59,007 nucleotides of DNA from assembly GCA_038890815.1 (NCBI GenBank), contig JAWAFC010000008.1, forward strand, positions 1 through 59,007. The letters run 5' to 3'. Positions 38,667 through 47,828 of this stretch are shown here, one piece after another. A model generated the notes under the pieces. That model had not been told where the DNA came from, searched no databases, and saw only the letters and a list, made by a program, of their open reading frames with translations. The position numbers were made by a program, and so were the translations under genes. Position 1 is the first letter of the stretch. Each line of letters begins with the position of its first letter. The stretch comes from JAWAFC01 sp038890815. GTDB lineage: Archaea > Micrarchaeota > Micrarchaeia > Burarchaeales > JACRGF01.

Positions 38667-41288
38667 ATGCCCCGGAATGGAAGGGACATCCTGAGCTCAA
38701 AGCCGGCCAAGAAGTCCTTTGTATTCGAGGTCAGGAAGAGGTTCGCATACGTGAGGAAGTTCCTTCCTGCCGCGCCGCCTAAACTGAATGTGCCAACAAT
38801 ACTCAGCCTGCTCAGCGCATATCTTAGGCGGAAGCAAGACAAACGGGCTGAGGAGGAGTTCCGCCATCACGCCACGCCCATGACAAAAGTGCTGCTGAGC
38901 CGGCTCATGTTCATCATCATCGCGCTATTCACCATAGCCTTGCTGCTGGTGGCAGCGTTTTTCTTTGTCATCCTCAGCGCCCCCCCACCACCGCCTCCCC
39001 AGCCCATTGTGGTGGCACCGACCATAGGCTACAGCGTGCAGAAATACGATGTATTGTCTTTCGGGCCAGGCAACGAGTATGTCGCATTTGTTTCTCTCCC
39101 CATGGAGGGGAAAGACGTAGGGGAGGTCAGAATGCATCTGGATCTGTTTGTCGATGAAGTGCCGCAGAACATATTCCTGCTCAAGTCGCGCAGGGAACAG
39201 GCCACACAGTATGCCGAGTTCAGCAAATACCTGGAGGCCGAGCTGGCCAAGCAGGGCCTCAGGGTTAATGAGCTGCACATAGATCAGTTGAGGAGGCTGC
39301 CAAAGGGCAGCAAAGCGATAATAATCGTGCCCTCGGGCTTCTTTCCTGCCCTTCTCCTCGGCCTTGTCGATCCAGATTTTGATGCGCGCATGCTACTCGG
39401 CCAGGGAAACGTCATCATCTACATCGGCTATGGATTTGATAGGGGAGCGATTTTTGAGAGAGAGGGCAGGGTGAGGGTGAATGCGGATGCCGTGGCACAG
39501 CGGCTGGGCTTCGGCATCGGTCCGCCAACGGGCGCGCACAGCGAGGATGGCTACAATTTCAGAGATCCGCAGTACAGCATAGTGCCTGTGGAGAGGGAGC
39601 TGCCGATTGCTACGGTGCATGGCTCAATGTACAGCGTGAACATCGGCAGTGGGTATATGCTTATCCTGCCCCAGCCGCTCGACAGTGGCTGGCTGAACGG
39701 CGCACAGGCCGCACAGGATGTCGCCAGGCTCATCCAGGAGGCAGCCTGGCAGAAGGCGTTCAGAGGCAAGCTGGTGGCCATGGGGGAAAAAAGGATAATG
39801 GCAGTGAATGGCTCGGTGAGGGCTGCACCCATGCTGCTCTCAACACCATATCCCAAGCAGAATACATGGGGGAGGCTTCAGATCAGCGTGGTGGGGCTTG
39901 ACAATAGGAGTTATGGGCGGACAGTCTTCCTGAAGTTCGACAATGTGGTGAGGGGCCAGCTCAGGCACAAAACATCGGCGCTTCCCACCGAGCTGAGTGG
40001 GCAGAGACTGACCGTGAGCGGGGAGTTCAATGAGCCAGAGAGCGTGTGGAGGCTCCGCAAGCCCGTAAATGTCTACCTTGTCTTCTATAACTCAACTTCG
40101 CGCATTTCGGCACGCCTCATGCAGGCCGAGCCGGTCATCCCAACCGCAATGTATCCCATTTCAGCGGATGTGGACATCGATGTGCCCAGCGGGGACTATT
40201 ACCTGAGGGTAGAGGATGCTGAGGGAAATGTGTTCGCGCAGAGCTATCTGCGAGTGCCCGAGGTGAACATTACGCCAGAAGTGCTGAACTTCGGCGCGGG
40301 CTACTTCTCCTTCGATGTCAAGGCGGACGGGGTGCCTACCGAGTTGAGAAATGTGCGTGTGTCGCTTGACGGGTTGCAAGAGACCGTACTGGCCACACGC
40401 GAGTCGAGAATAACGAGGGGGGCCAGCGTGCTGGAATACATTTTCCAAGGAAACATCAAGGAGGGCCAGCACACCTTCGTCATTGAGTATGCTGGACAGA
40501 AAACAACCATCACCCAAACCTACACGCTGCCGAAAAACTGGTGGGATAACCCGCTCATGCAGGTAGGGCTCATCTTCACCGCGATAATATTCGGTGTGGG
40601 CATGCTGCTGCGCAAGCCCGAGCCAGTGATGTACAGCATAGATGTGCCCGACTTTCCTCCCATGTCCAAAGTGCTTATCCCGTTGCCTCCCAAAACAGTC
40701 ACCGACCTATTCGAGACGCTCGAGTCCGAGTACGGCTGGAAGTACATGCCGCTCGAGCCTCGCGAGCTCAAGAACGGTTTCCGGAAAGTCGTTTACAAAG
40801 GAAGGGGGATCCTCATCGGCGACTACAATCTGGAAAAGCTGCTCGAGAAGCTCGAGGCCAAGGGCCTGGTGGAGCGCGCGCTCGGGCTGTGGGGACTCAA
40901 GCGCTGGGTAGAAGAGAGCGGGAAGAGCATGAGATATCTTGCGATATTCAGAAAGCTCAGGACGATTTTTGTGAACAATGCTGTCAAGTTCACCGATTTC
41001 GGCGAGAGGCGAGATTGCGACACTGTGATAAACATTCCCGAAACCGTCTTCGTGCACATCTATGATGGCGACGCCATGCTGCCGAGAGTGCTGGCGAGCG
41101 CGCAGAAGGGTTTGAGCGTGCTCGTGTTCGCTGACAACTCCGAGAGGGAGGCTTTCAAACAGAAGCTCTACTCGCCCGAGCCGCTGCTCGTGGCGCTCAA
41201 GCTCATGGAGGACCAAGGGAGGCTCATCCTCACCGACATCGAATGGTTTGAGAGAAAAATAATAAAGAAGGAAAAGCCCAGGAGTTAG
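38667..41288 (+). CDS. Large envelope-spanning protein in the VirB4-like operon
   Basis: An 873-residue protein of unrecognised family. A basic cytoplasmic N-terminus (1-72) is followed by a membrane segment (about 74-103), a Pro-rich stalk (PPPPPPQP), and an extracytoplasmic region of about 520 residues. The first half of that region is alpha/beta (KGSKAIIIVPSGFFPALLLGLV, NVIIYIGYGFDRGAIF); the second is beta-sandwich-like. A second membrane segment lies at 631-648, and a cytoplasmic tail of about 220 residues completes the protein. It lies 5 bases after the wHTH gene, and its stop overlaps the convergent GT2 by 4 bases. A periplasm-spanning scaffold role is inferred. Confidence 0.8.
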   Translation: MPRNGRDILSSKPAKKSFVFEVRKRFAYVRKFLPAAPPKLNVPTILSLLSAYLRRKQDKRAEEEFRHHATPMTKVLLSRLMFIIIALFTIALLLVAAFFFVILSAPPPPPPQPIVVAPTIGYSVQKYDVLSFGPGNEYVAFVSLPMEGKDVGEVRMHLDLFVDEVPQNIFLLKSRREQATQYAEFSKYLEAELAKQGLRVNELHIDQLRRLPKGSKAIIIVPSGFFPALLLGLVDPDFDARMLLGQGNVIIYIGYGFDRGAIFEREGRVRVNADAVAQRLGFGIGPPTGAHSEDGYNFRDPQYSIVPVERELPIATVHGSMYSVNIGSGYMLILPQPLDSGWLNGAQAAQDVARLIQEAAWQKAFRGKLVAMGEKRIMAVNGSVRAAPMLLSTPYPKQNTWGRLQISVVGLDNRSYGRTVFLKFDNVVRGQLRHKTSALPTELSGQRLTVSGEFNEPESVWRLRKPVNVYLVFYNSTSRISARLMQAEPVIPTAMYPISADVDIDVPSGDYYLRVEDAEGNVFAQSYLRVPEVNITPEVLNFGAGYFSFDVKADGVPTELRNVRVSLDGLQETVLATRESRITRGASVLEYIFQGNIKEGQHTFVIEYAGQKTTITQTYTLPKNWWDNPLMQVGLIFTAIIFGVGMLLRKPEPVMYSIDVPDFPPMSKVLIPLPPKTVTDLFETLESEYGWKYMPLEPRELKNGFRKVVYKGRGILIGDYNLEKLLEKLEAKGLVERALGLWGLKRWVEESGKSMRYLAIFRKLRTIFVNNAVKFTDFGERRDCDTVINIPETVFVHIYDGDAMLPRVLASAQKGLSVLVFADNSEREAFKQKLYSPEPLLVALKLMEDQGRLILTDIEWFERKIIKKEKPRS

Positions 41289-41992
41289 TCGCGCACCAGC
41301 GTATAGCTGTCAACCGATTTGCCAAGCAGATAGCACCTTATGCCCGCGTGCCAGTAGCGCAGGGCTTCGCGCAGATAGCCGAATCGGCGAAAACGCCTCG
41401 GCGAATTGGTCGCGCGGAGCCCTCTGTCAAAAACCACTTTGCCAAAGCGCGCCATCCTGTTGGCCAGCTCGTTGTCCTCGATGGCGAGCAGCGACTCGCT
41501 GAAGCCGCCCGCGCGCTCAAACGCCTCCTTCCTCACTGCCAGGTTGGAGCCGTGAAAGGGATAAAAGCCAGCGAGCGAGGCCACGGTGGGGAACAGGTCG
41601 CTGAAAAGCGCGTAGAAGAACCTGTCGCGCAGATCACCCCCTGCGGGCGCCAGCGGACCGCCCACGCACACAACTTCGGGATCGCGGAAGCAGAGGGATA
41701 TGCGCTGGAGCCAATTGCTATCCGGGATGGAGTCGGCATCGGTGAATGCCAGTATGCTGCCCCTGGCGGCCGCCGCGCCGATGTTTCTGGCCGCGCCGGC
41801 ACCCTTGCGCCTTTTCTCCACAATCACGCGGGCGCCCCTCGCCCTCGCCACACTCGCTGTGCCGTCAGAGCTACCGCCATCCACCACAATGATTTCGAGA
41901 GGCGGTAGCGTTTGCCGGCGCAGGCTCTTGAGGCATGCGCTGATATGCTTTTTTTCATTGAATGCCGGAATGACCACGCTGATTGTTTCCAA
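41285..41992 (-). CDS. Glycosyltransferase family 2
   Basis: A 235-residue GT-A enzyme. ISVVIPAFNEKKHISACLKSL opens the fold, EIIVVDGGSSDGT and the DxD motif in LAFTDADSIPD bind the nucleotide sugar, and GSNLAVRKEAFERAGGFSE is the common GT2 acceptor-side motif. It starts 1 base after the stop of the GT4 gene on the same strand. It belongs to a surface-sugar locus. Donor and acceptor cannot be told. Confidence 0.9.
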   Translation of the reverse strand: METISVVIPAFNEKKHISACLKSLRRQTLPPLEIIVVDGGSSDGTASVARARGARVIVEKRRKGAGAARNIGAAAARGSILAFTDADSIPDSNWLQRISLCFRDPEVVCVGGPLAPAGGDLRDRFFYALFSDLFPTVASLAGFYPFHGSNLAVRKEAFERAGGFSESLLAIEDNELANRMARFGKVVFDRGLRATNSPRRFRRFGYLREALRYWHAGIRCYLLGKSVDSYTLVRD

Positions 41993-43129
41993 CTAAAGCA
42001 CCTCGGCATAGATTTTCAGCAGGCGGGTGGTGCAGCGCTGTATGGAGTATTTCTCGGCCGTGGCCCGGGCATTTCGGGCGAGCGCGCGCTTTCTGCGCAG
42101 ACACTGCAGCACGGCCTTGGCACAATCATCGGGCGAATCGGGATTGAACAGAAATCCGTTTTGGCCGTCTTTGACCAGCTCGCTGATGGCGAGGTAGTTG
42201 GCGCCCGCGACCGGCTTTCCGCACGCCATGGCCTCGAGCGCGACAAGTCCCTGCGTCTCGAATTTGCTTGGAAAGGCGAACACATCGCACGCGGCGTAAT
42301 ATGCGGGGAGATCGTCATCGGGCACAAAACCTGTGAAGACAAAGCTCCTGGCTACCCCCTCCCGCTCGGCCAGCCTTTTGTAATACTCCAGCGCGGGGCC
42401 GGCTCCGGCTATCACAAAGCGCGCATCGGGCTCCTCCTCCTGAATGAGCAGCGCGCTGCGGATGAGGACCTCGAGGTTCTTCTCGAGCGCCACCCTGCCC
42501 ACGTGAAGGATGAGTGGGTTTGCCTCGAGGCCGAGCTTGGCCCTGACGGGCCTGCCATCCACGCGCGGATTGAACCTTTCGACATCGATGCCATTGGGCG
42601 CGGTGCGGAGATTGCGGAAGCCATGGCGAGCGAGCAGGGTGGTGATGGCATGGCTGGGCGCGATGGTGCGAGCACACTGATTATAGTACCAGCGCACATA
42701 ATTCCAGGCAATGCGCTGGGTGAGGCGCTTCACAACACCGGCGCGAGAGATGTAGTGCGCGGCCTCTGGCACGAGCGTGTGGAAAGAGCCCACGAGCGGC
42801 AGGCTGAGCGCGCGCGACACTGCCAGCGCGGCGAGTCCCATGGTGGCCATGCCGTGGGAGTGGATGAGCTGGCAGCCGAGCTTTCGGACCATCCTCTCGC
42901 TGAGGAAAGGGAACAGCGCGATCTTGTAATCAGGATAGGGCTGGAAGGGAGCTGCGGTGTGGTAGAAAACGTGCGGATCTCTGTTTTCTCTCTTTGCGCG
43001 TAGCGAGCCAGGGCAAAACACGAAAACATCGTGCCCCCTTCTCTCGAGCTCACCCCTCGTGTTGAGGATGCTGCTGACCACGCCATCGCGCGTTGGGAGA
43101 TAGGTGTCGGTGAAGAAGGCAATGCGCAT
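41993..43129 (-). CDS. Glycosyltransferase family 4 (GT-B)
   Basis: A 378-residue retaining GT-B enzyme. The N-terminus has FTDTYLPTRDGVVSSI, and LIHSHGMATMGLAAL and GSFHTLV follow, the pattern of diacylglycerol/phosphatidylinositol glycosyltransferases. The C-terminal domain has ILHVGRVALEKNLEVLI, FVIAGAGPALEYY, FVFTGFVPDDDLP and the E-x7-E segment FPSKFETQGLVALEAMACGKPV. Membrane-lipid glycosylation is the best guess (inference). It is the first gene of a two-gene operon. Confidence 0.9.
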   Translation of the reverse strand: MRIAFFTDTYLPTRDGVVSSILNTRGELERRGHDVFVFCPGSLRAKRENRDPHVFYHTAAPFQPYPDYKIALFPFLSERMVRKLGCQLIHSHGMATMGLAALAVSRALSLPLVGSFHTLVPEAAHYISRAGVVKRLTQRIAWNYVRWYYNQCARTIAPSHAITTLLARHGFRNLRTAPNGIDVERFNPRVDGRPVRAKLGLEANPLILHVGRVALEKNLEVLIRSALLIQEEEPDARFVIAGAGPALEYYKRLAEREGVARSFVFTGFVPDDDLPAYYAACDVFAFPSKFETQGLVALEAMACGKPVAGANYLAISELVKDGQNGFLFNPDSPDDCAKAVLQCLRRKRALARNARATAEKYSIQRCTTRLLKIYAEVL

Positions 43130-43165
43130 GAAATGGTTGGGAAAAGAGAAAAATAAAAAGGGGCG

Positions 43166-43684
43166 CTACTTGAGCTTCAGCACGGCAGCGCCGTAGGCAG
43201 CCCCGCCGATGGCACCCAGCACAGCGCCCAGCACGATGTAGATGGGAAATAGGCAGAGGAAGCCGAGCCCGCCCAGCACGCCCGACAGGAGGCCGCCAAA
43301 CGCAGCGCCGGCCGCCCCGCCTTCCGCTGCCCCGCCCGCAACACCCAGCACCACGCCGAGCCCGAAATTGAGAAACTGCCAGACGAGCATTGCGACTGCG
43401 CCCGCCACCGCGCCGCCGATTGCGGAGTCAGCAAGAGACTTGAGCGTGCCCCGGGCGAGCGCGGCTGTGGCTGCGCCCGAAGCCGCCACGAGCACATAGT
43501 TGAGAATACAGATGGGTATGCCGAAAATGCAGCCAGCGGTCGCGAGCAAAGTCCCCGCGAGACCTCCGATAGCCGGAATTTGCGCGGCTATGAAAGTGAG
43601 GATGCCGAAAATGTTTCCGAGAATGGCATTCACCACGCCGACGACAACTCCCGTGCCAGCGCCTGCAACAAACTTGTCAGTCAT
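43166..43684 (-). CDS. Gly/Ala-rich membrane protein, unknown
   Basis: 172 residues, about five membrane segments with many Gly and Ala zipper patterns (GGLAGTLLATAG, GVAGGAAEGGAAGAAFGGLLSGVLGG). There is no signal peptidase site and no charged domain. It has a very strong ribosome binding site (GGAGGTG, 4 bases from the ATG) and its own TATA box (minus strand gtttaaaag, 43726-43734), so it is probably abundant. No family was recognised. A channel-like or membrane-shaping protein is possible; low complexity makes similarity hard to judge. Confidence 0.78.
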   Translation of the reverse strand: MTDKFVAGAGTGVVVGVVNAILGNIFGILTFIAAQIPAIGGLAGTLLATAGCIFGIPICILNYVLVAASGAATAALARGTLKSLADSAIGGAVAGAVAMLVWQFLNFGLGVVLGVAGGAAEGGAAGAAFGGLLSGVLGGLGFLCLFPIYIVLGAVLGAIGGAAYGAAVLKLK

Positions 43685-43733
43685 ATAACACCTCCATGTC
43701 TTTGCGGGAACAACGCCTTTCCTACTTTTAAAC

Positions 43734-43850
43734 TTATCTAACTGGCTTCCATTTCCGCACGCTGATTTTCACGCCCGCCTCTTCTGTAGCGTTCACTTTG
43801 ATTGGCACAAAGAAAGAAAAGAAAGAGAATGGGGAAAAATCACTTGACAT
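43734..43850 (-). CDS. Possible 38-residue peptide overlapping the end of the 43840 gene
   Basis: An ATG overlaps the last codons of the 371-residue gene and opens a 38-codon frame (starts MSSDFSPFSFFSFF, ends RKWKPVR). The Phe-rich N-terminus and the beta-like VKISVRK tail make a short membrane peptide conceivable. The overlap could be translational coupling. There is no independent support, and it may be chance. Confidence 0.25.
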   Translation of the reverse strand: MSSDFSPFSFFSFFVPIKVNATEEAGVKISVRKWKPVR

Positions 43851-44946
43851 CGGGAACTGCGGGCTTTCCCTTGGGCTGGCCCTTCGGATAGACGAGCGTG
43901 TTCTGATATATGTTCTTAAGCTTAAAATACAACGAGCGGAGGTAGCCGGGTTCACCCGGAGACACCAAGATGGGTTTGCCGTTTTTGTACTGCACCTCAC
44001 CTTTTTCGTTCCTGAGTTCCGGCGGAATGCCGGGGCTAAGGTACGTTAAGATCATGCGCAGCTGCTCCCTATTTTTACTCGTATCAGACTGAAAGTTGTC
44101 TATCATCTGCATGAGCGCCTTGAAGTACTTGTCATTTTCTGAGAGCTTCTCCTTATTGCGGTGCTCGTTGAGCAGTATTCTTGCCTGCGAGGCGCACTGA
44201 TCGATAGTCATCTCCTTTGCGAGCGGCTGACCGTAAAACACGAAGTACTCCTCTTTCTTCTCCTCTTTCTCCTTGAGTTGGCCTTCCAGTTTTTCTACGC
44301 GTTTTTTGTATAGCTCGAGCTTGGCACGGAGTTCCTCGACTTCATTATCTTCCTTCCTGGGCTGCTGCTTGAGTTTCTCCTCGAGCTCGCGGACCCTCTT
44401 TTTCGCCTTATCGAGCTCCCCCATAAGCTTATCCCTTTCTTTTTGGAATTTGAATGCTGGCGCTTCCCGGACTTCTTTGCCTTCCCCCCTCAAGAGGATG
44501 TATAACAGAACACTGAAGATGAGGGCCTCTCCGATGCCCAAGGCGATGAGAGTAGGATTCTCTTTTGCCTTGCGGCCCAACTTTTTGGAAAGTTCCTTTG
44601 TCTCGCGCGCAATCTCTTTTATCGTCGCGCCGGCCTTGACAAAACCCCCTGTTACGGCTTCGAATGCCTTACTTCCCTGGTCGAGCATCCAATCGAATAA
44701 CACTAACACCTTCTGCCCGTACTCCTGCACCACCTTATGATGGGGGGCGTACTTGCTTCTCATAGCCCCTTTGATAAAAAGCTTTAGCTCTTTTTCTGAC
44801 AGGCCCTTGCCTTTCGATTCAACAAACTTTCTAAACTCCTTCCAGCTAAGGCGCTCCACTCCCAGTCTATTCGCGTATTTATTAAGCTCCTCCTCGCCTT
44901 TTTTAAACCACTTCTCCTCTTCAGAGAGCGCTGTCTTGACCGCCAT
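43840..44946 (-). CDS. Membrane-anchored coiled-coil protein, unknown
   Basis: About 368 residues. A basic helical N-terminal region of about 135 residues is followed by one membrane segment (about 138-155), then a coiled coil (about 165-240, dense in Lys/Glu), and a C-terminal domain of about 125 residues with a single Cys and a Gly/Pro/Lys-rich tail. No family was recognised. The start at 44946 was chosen because GGTGA lies 5 bases before it and a TATA box (44976-44986) lies upstream. Its base usage is more AT-rich than that of the neighbours. It is probably lineage-specific. Confidence 0.78.
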   Translation of the reverse strand: MAVKTALSEEEKWFKKGEEELNKYANRLGVERLSWKEFRKFVESKGKGLSEKELKLFIKGAMRSKYAPHHKVVQEYGQKVLVLFDWMLDQGSKAFEAVTGGFVKAGATIKEIARETKELSKKLGRKAKENPTLIALGIGEALIFSVLLYILLRGEGKEVREAPAFKFQKERDKLMGELDKAKKRVRELEEKLKQQPRKEDNEVEELRAKLELYKKRVEKLEGQLKEKEEKKEEYFVFYGQPLAKEMTIDQCASQARILLNEHRNKEKLSENDKYFKALMQMIDNFQSDTSKNREQLRMILTYLSPGIPPELRNEKGEVQYKNGKPILVSPGEPGYLRSLYFKLKNIYQNTLVYPKGQPKGKPAVPDVK

Positions 44947-45005
44947 TAAAATCACCGAAGTTTATTTGCCTGAGCCTATTTAAAAAGATTGTAGTTTCGA
45001 GAGAA

Positions 45006-47021
45006 TTACTCCCTTTCTTTCTGCTCGGCTACGAGCACGGTTGTCATTGCATCGATGAACTCACTGAACGACACGGCGTTCCTGGATTCGAGGGAGGCGA
45101 GGACGTCCATGGCCAGCGATAGGAGGGAGCGCGCCCTGTCCAACAGCTCGCCCTCAGTGAACTCCCCTTTCGAGCGGCTTAGGTCTGCCGCGGCAATGAC
45201 CTCGATCCATCCTACTATCTCGAACGCCCGCTTTAAGTTGTCAGGGGTGGCCTCCTTTCCCTGCTCATCGAGGAGCTCTTGAGCAAGCTCGCTGCGGCTA
45301 ACCTGCTCAGCAAGCCTGAGGTTTCTCTTCGCCTCCTCCACGTTCTCCGGAGAGGGCTGTTTTCCCTGCAACCTCAACAACTCGCGCGCCATTTCATCGC
45401 GCGTGCCGTAGGGCAGGATGCGAAACAGGCCCAGAATTTCTTGTGCTTGTTTGATGTTTTCCTCGCTCTCTTCTTTTCCCTGCAAGCTAACCAGCTTTCT
45501 GGCTTCATCCTCGAACGGGAGGAAGATGGCCCCCACGGCCTCGAGGATTTTCATCGCCTCGTTGAGGTTCTCAGGCGTGACAGGTTTGTTTTGGCGCACG
45601 AGGTACTCCCTTGCCATTTCCTGAGGTGCGCCGACCGGCAGCTCTTTGGCTAGCTTTTCGGCCAACGCGAGCGTCTCCAGTGCCCACTCTATGTTGGCCC
45701 GGTTAGGCTCCCTCCCCAAGATAAAGAGAAGGTCCTTGGCCCTCTCCTCGGCCTCGCTAGTCGTGAGATTTAAGTACTCCGTGAAGAAAACCATAGAGCC
45801 CATGAACAATACAAATTTTTCCACCCCTCTCGCTGCCTTTGAGAGAATGCGCGCGGTCAGCCCGGGCTCTTTTACAGCCTCCCTGGCGAGCGCATATTGC
45901 AGGAAGCCAGCCCTCAGCGCTGGATAGAGCTTTTCAAAAAGCTGCGCGGTGAGCTTTTCGCCTGTCTTGAAAACGATGATGGCTTTGAGGAGGTCGTTGG
46001 CAGCGCGCGCCTTTGCCTCTCCGGAAGTCTTCTCCCATTCCAAGAAAGTCTTCACGGCGCGCTCCATCTCCGGAAAGAAAACATAGGCGAGGCCAAGTTC
46101 TGCCCCCAACTTAATGGCTTTCGTGGGAACCACTTTTAGAGATCTTTTAGAGAAAATCGAGCGCAACATGGGCCACAATCCAGTGCTCACACCCTGCAGT
46201 GTGTAAGCTGCGTAAGTCACCACCCCCACATCCAACGCGAATCTCCACAGCCAGCGCTTCAAGTTCTCTGAAGTCGGATGCTGCCAGTACTCCGCGTACG
46301 CATCTATCGAGGAGCTGAAGAATATTTTGAAAATGTTACTGAGCGCTTCGAGCGCGCGCGCGCCTGCCGGAAGCGAGGGAATTGGCATCGCTACGCCCCC
46401 GCCTGTCTTCTCAAAAAGCTCCCTGTATTCGCGGGTGTTACGATAGGCCGCTATTTTTGCGCGAATTTCGGGAGGAATCTCTGTTTCCTTAAGCGAGCCG
46501 TTGTCAATCAGCCGCTGGGTATCGCGCTCGAGAGCGTAGAGGAACAACGCAAGCGTTTCCTTCGCCTGCCTGTCTTCCTTTGGGTCTGAGAGGGTGGCGA
46601 GCATCTCATCTGTGTAGAACAGCGTCAGCTTGAGGAGAAGCGCCTCCTTCTCTGAAAGGCCCTCAAAAGCGCGGAGGATTGCGTACTGCCTGCCAAACTT
46701 CTCCACTCTGCCCATCTTGTCTCTTCTGACGCCCCAGCCCGCCTCGAGCGAAGCAACCTGCTTCCAGTCGCTTTCAAGCTTGGAGAGGCGTTCCTTCAGA
46801 GAAGGAGGGAGGTGTGCGGCTTCAGCGCGAACTTCCTTTAGCGCTTTCTCGAATTTTGTGGAGGCGTTCAGCACGCGCGCCATGGCGAGAGGATTTTTTC
46901 TTATGTCCCCGAAAGCCTTTTTCTCCTGCTCCAGCACTCTCCAGAACTCGCGATTTGCTTCTTCTGCGGCGAGAATTTTCTGCTCCAAAGACGTCTTTTG
47001 AGCGAGCTTCTGGTCGGCCAA
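45006..47021 (-). CDS. Large helical protein with C-terminal tandem repeats, unknown
   Basis: 671 residues. The N-terminal about 210 are helical and charged. A middle region (about 225-420) has hydrophobic stretches, including VGVVTYAAYTL and FVLFMGSMVFFTEYL, that may be membrane-associated. The C-terminal about 220 hold five units of 36-40 residues with consensus A-[RK]-x-LL-x-LQGK-x-x-[ST]-P-[ED]-N-[LI]-x-x-A-x-x-IL (for example ARELLRLQGKQPSPENVEEA), likely an alpha-solenoid. It begins with TTG, with a TATA box (tttttatac on the minus strand) near 47055-47063. No family was recognised. Confidence 0.75.
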   Translation of the reverse strand: MADQKLAQKTSLEQKILAAEEANREFWRVLEQEKKAFGDIRKNPLAMARVLNASTKFEKALKEVRAEAAHLPPSLKERLSKLESDWKQVASLEAGWGVRRDKMGRVEKFGRQYAILRAFEGLSEKEALLLKLTLFYTDEMLATLSDPKEDRQAKETLALFLYALERDTQRLIDNGSLKETEIPPEIRAKIAAYRNTREYRELFEKTGGGVAMPIPSLPAGARALEALSNIFKIFFSSSIDAYAEYWQHPTSENLKRWLWRFALDVGVVTYAAYTLQGVSTGLWPMLRSIFSKRSLKVVPTKAIKLGAELGLAYVFFPEMERAVKTFLEWEKTSGEAKARAANDLLKAIIVFKTGEKLTAQLFEKLYPALRAGFLQYALAREAVKEPGLTARILSKAARGVEKFVLFMGSMVFFTEYLNLTTSEAEERAKDLLFILGREPNRANIEWALETLALAEKLAKELPVGAPQEMAREYLVRQNKPVTPENLNEAMKILEAVGAIFLPFEDEARKLVSLQGKEESEENIKQAQEILGLFRILPYGTRDEMARELLRLQGKQPSPENVEEAKRNLRLAEQVSRSELAQELLDEQGKEATPDNLKRAFEIVGWIEVIAAADLSRSKGEFTEGELLDRARSLLSLAMDVLASLESRNAVSFSEFIDAMTTVLVAEQKERE

Positions 47022-47102
47022 GCGATTCGCCTCGGGAAAAATTTGCTCAAAGATGTATAAAAACTACTTACTTCGTCATAAAACGAATGCGAGTTCGATA
47101 TC

Positions 47103-47111
47103 TTTATAAAA
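47103..47111 (+). promoter_or_regulatory. TATA box of the mevalonate-entry cluster
   Basis: tttataaaa is centred 26 bases before the ATG at 47133, a leaderless start for the regulator gene and probably for the whole cluster to 50446. Confidence 0.6.
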
Positions 47112-47132
47112 TCTGCCAGAGTGAAATCTCCC

Positions 47133-47819
47133 ATGAGCGAAAAACTCGCCCTCAAAATAGCTGGCGAGATCACGCTGTCAGACACGCCGGGCGGCACGAT
47201 GAAGAAATGGAGGGAGATATTTGGCATAACGCAGGCTGAGCTCGGCGAGTTTTTGGGCATCTCACCCTCGACAATCAGCGACTATGAGGGGGACAGGCGC
47301 AAGAGTCCGGGCATAGGGGTGGTGAAGAGGTTCATCGATGCGCTCATAAAGATAGATGCCCAGAGGGGCGGCACTGTGGCAGCGCGGTTCAGGGAAGAGG
47401 CCCCGGAGAATTTCTACGATGTGCATGAGTTTGCCGCGAGCATGAGTGGGACAGATTTTGCCAAAATCATTGAGGCAAAACCCATCGCCAATGCCGAGCT
47501 GTTGCCGAAGAAAAAAGTTTATGGATACACGCTCATCAACAGCATCAAAGTTATCCTCGATATGCCGAGCACCGAATTCCCCAAGCTGTACGGTGCAATG
47601 AGCGAGAGAGCATTCATCTTCACCCAGGTCTCCACGGGCAGGTCGCCCATGGTCGTCATCCGCGTCTCCCCCATGAAGCCGAGCATTGTAGTGCTGCATG
47701 AGCTTGAGGAGAAGAATGTAGATAAGCTGGCGCTCAAAATAGCTCAGAAGGAACAGATACCACTCCTTACCACAAACTTGAGCTTAAAAAAGATAAGCGA
47801 GGAGCTGAAAAAGCTTTGA
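47133..47819 (+). CDS. Archaeal helix-turn-helix regulator upstream of HMG-CoA synthase
   Basis: A 228-residue predicted DNA-binding protein. The N-terminal HTH of the Cro/CI type is WREIFGITQAELGEFLGISPSTISDYEGDRRKSPG (about 27-60). The C-terminal about 130 residues are an alpha/beta domain with SIKVILDMPSTEFPKLYG and MVVIRVSPMKPSIVVLHEL. Genes of this kind commonly precede archaeal HMG-CoA synthase. It probably controls the cluster (inference). It lies 9 bases before the HMG-CoA synthase start. An in-frame ATG at 47121 is upstream of the expected transcript start. Confidence 0.88.
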   Translation: MSEKLALKIAGEITLSDTPGGTMKKWREIFGITQAELGEFLGISPSTISDYEGDRRKSPGIGVVKRFIDALIKIDAQRGGTVAARFREEAPENFYDVHEFAASMSGTDFAKIIEAKPIANAELLPKKKVYGYTLINSIKVILDMPSTEFPKLYGAMSERAFIFTQVSTGRSPMVVIRVSPMKPSIVVLHELEEKNVDKLALKIAQKEQIPLLTTNLSLKKISEELKKL

Positions 47820-47828
47820 GGGATTTTT

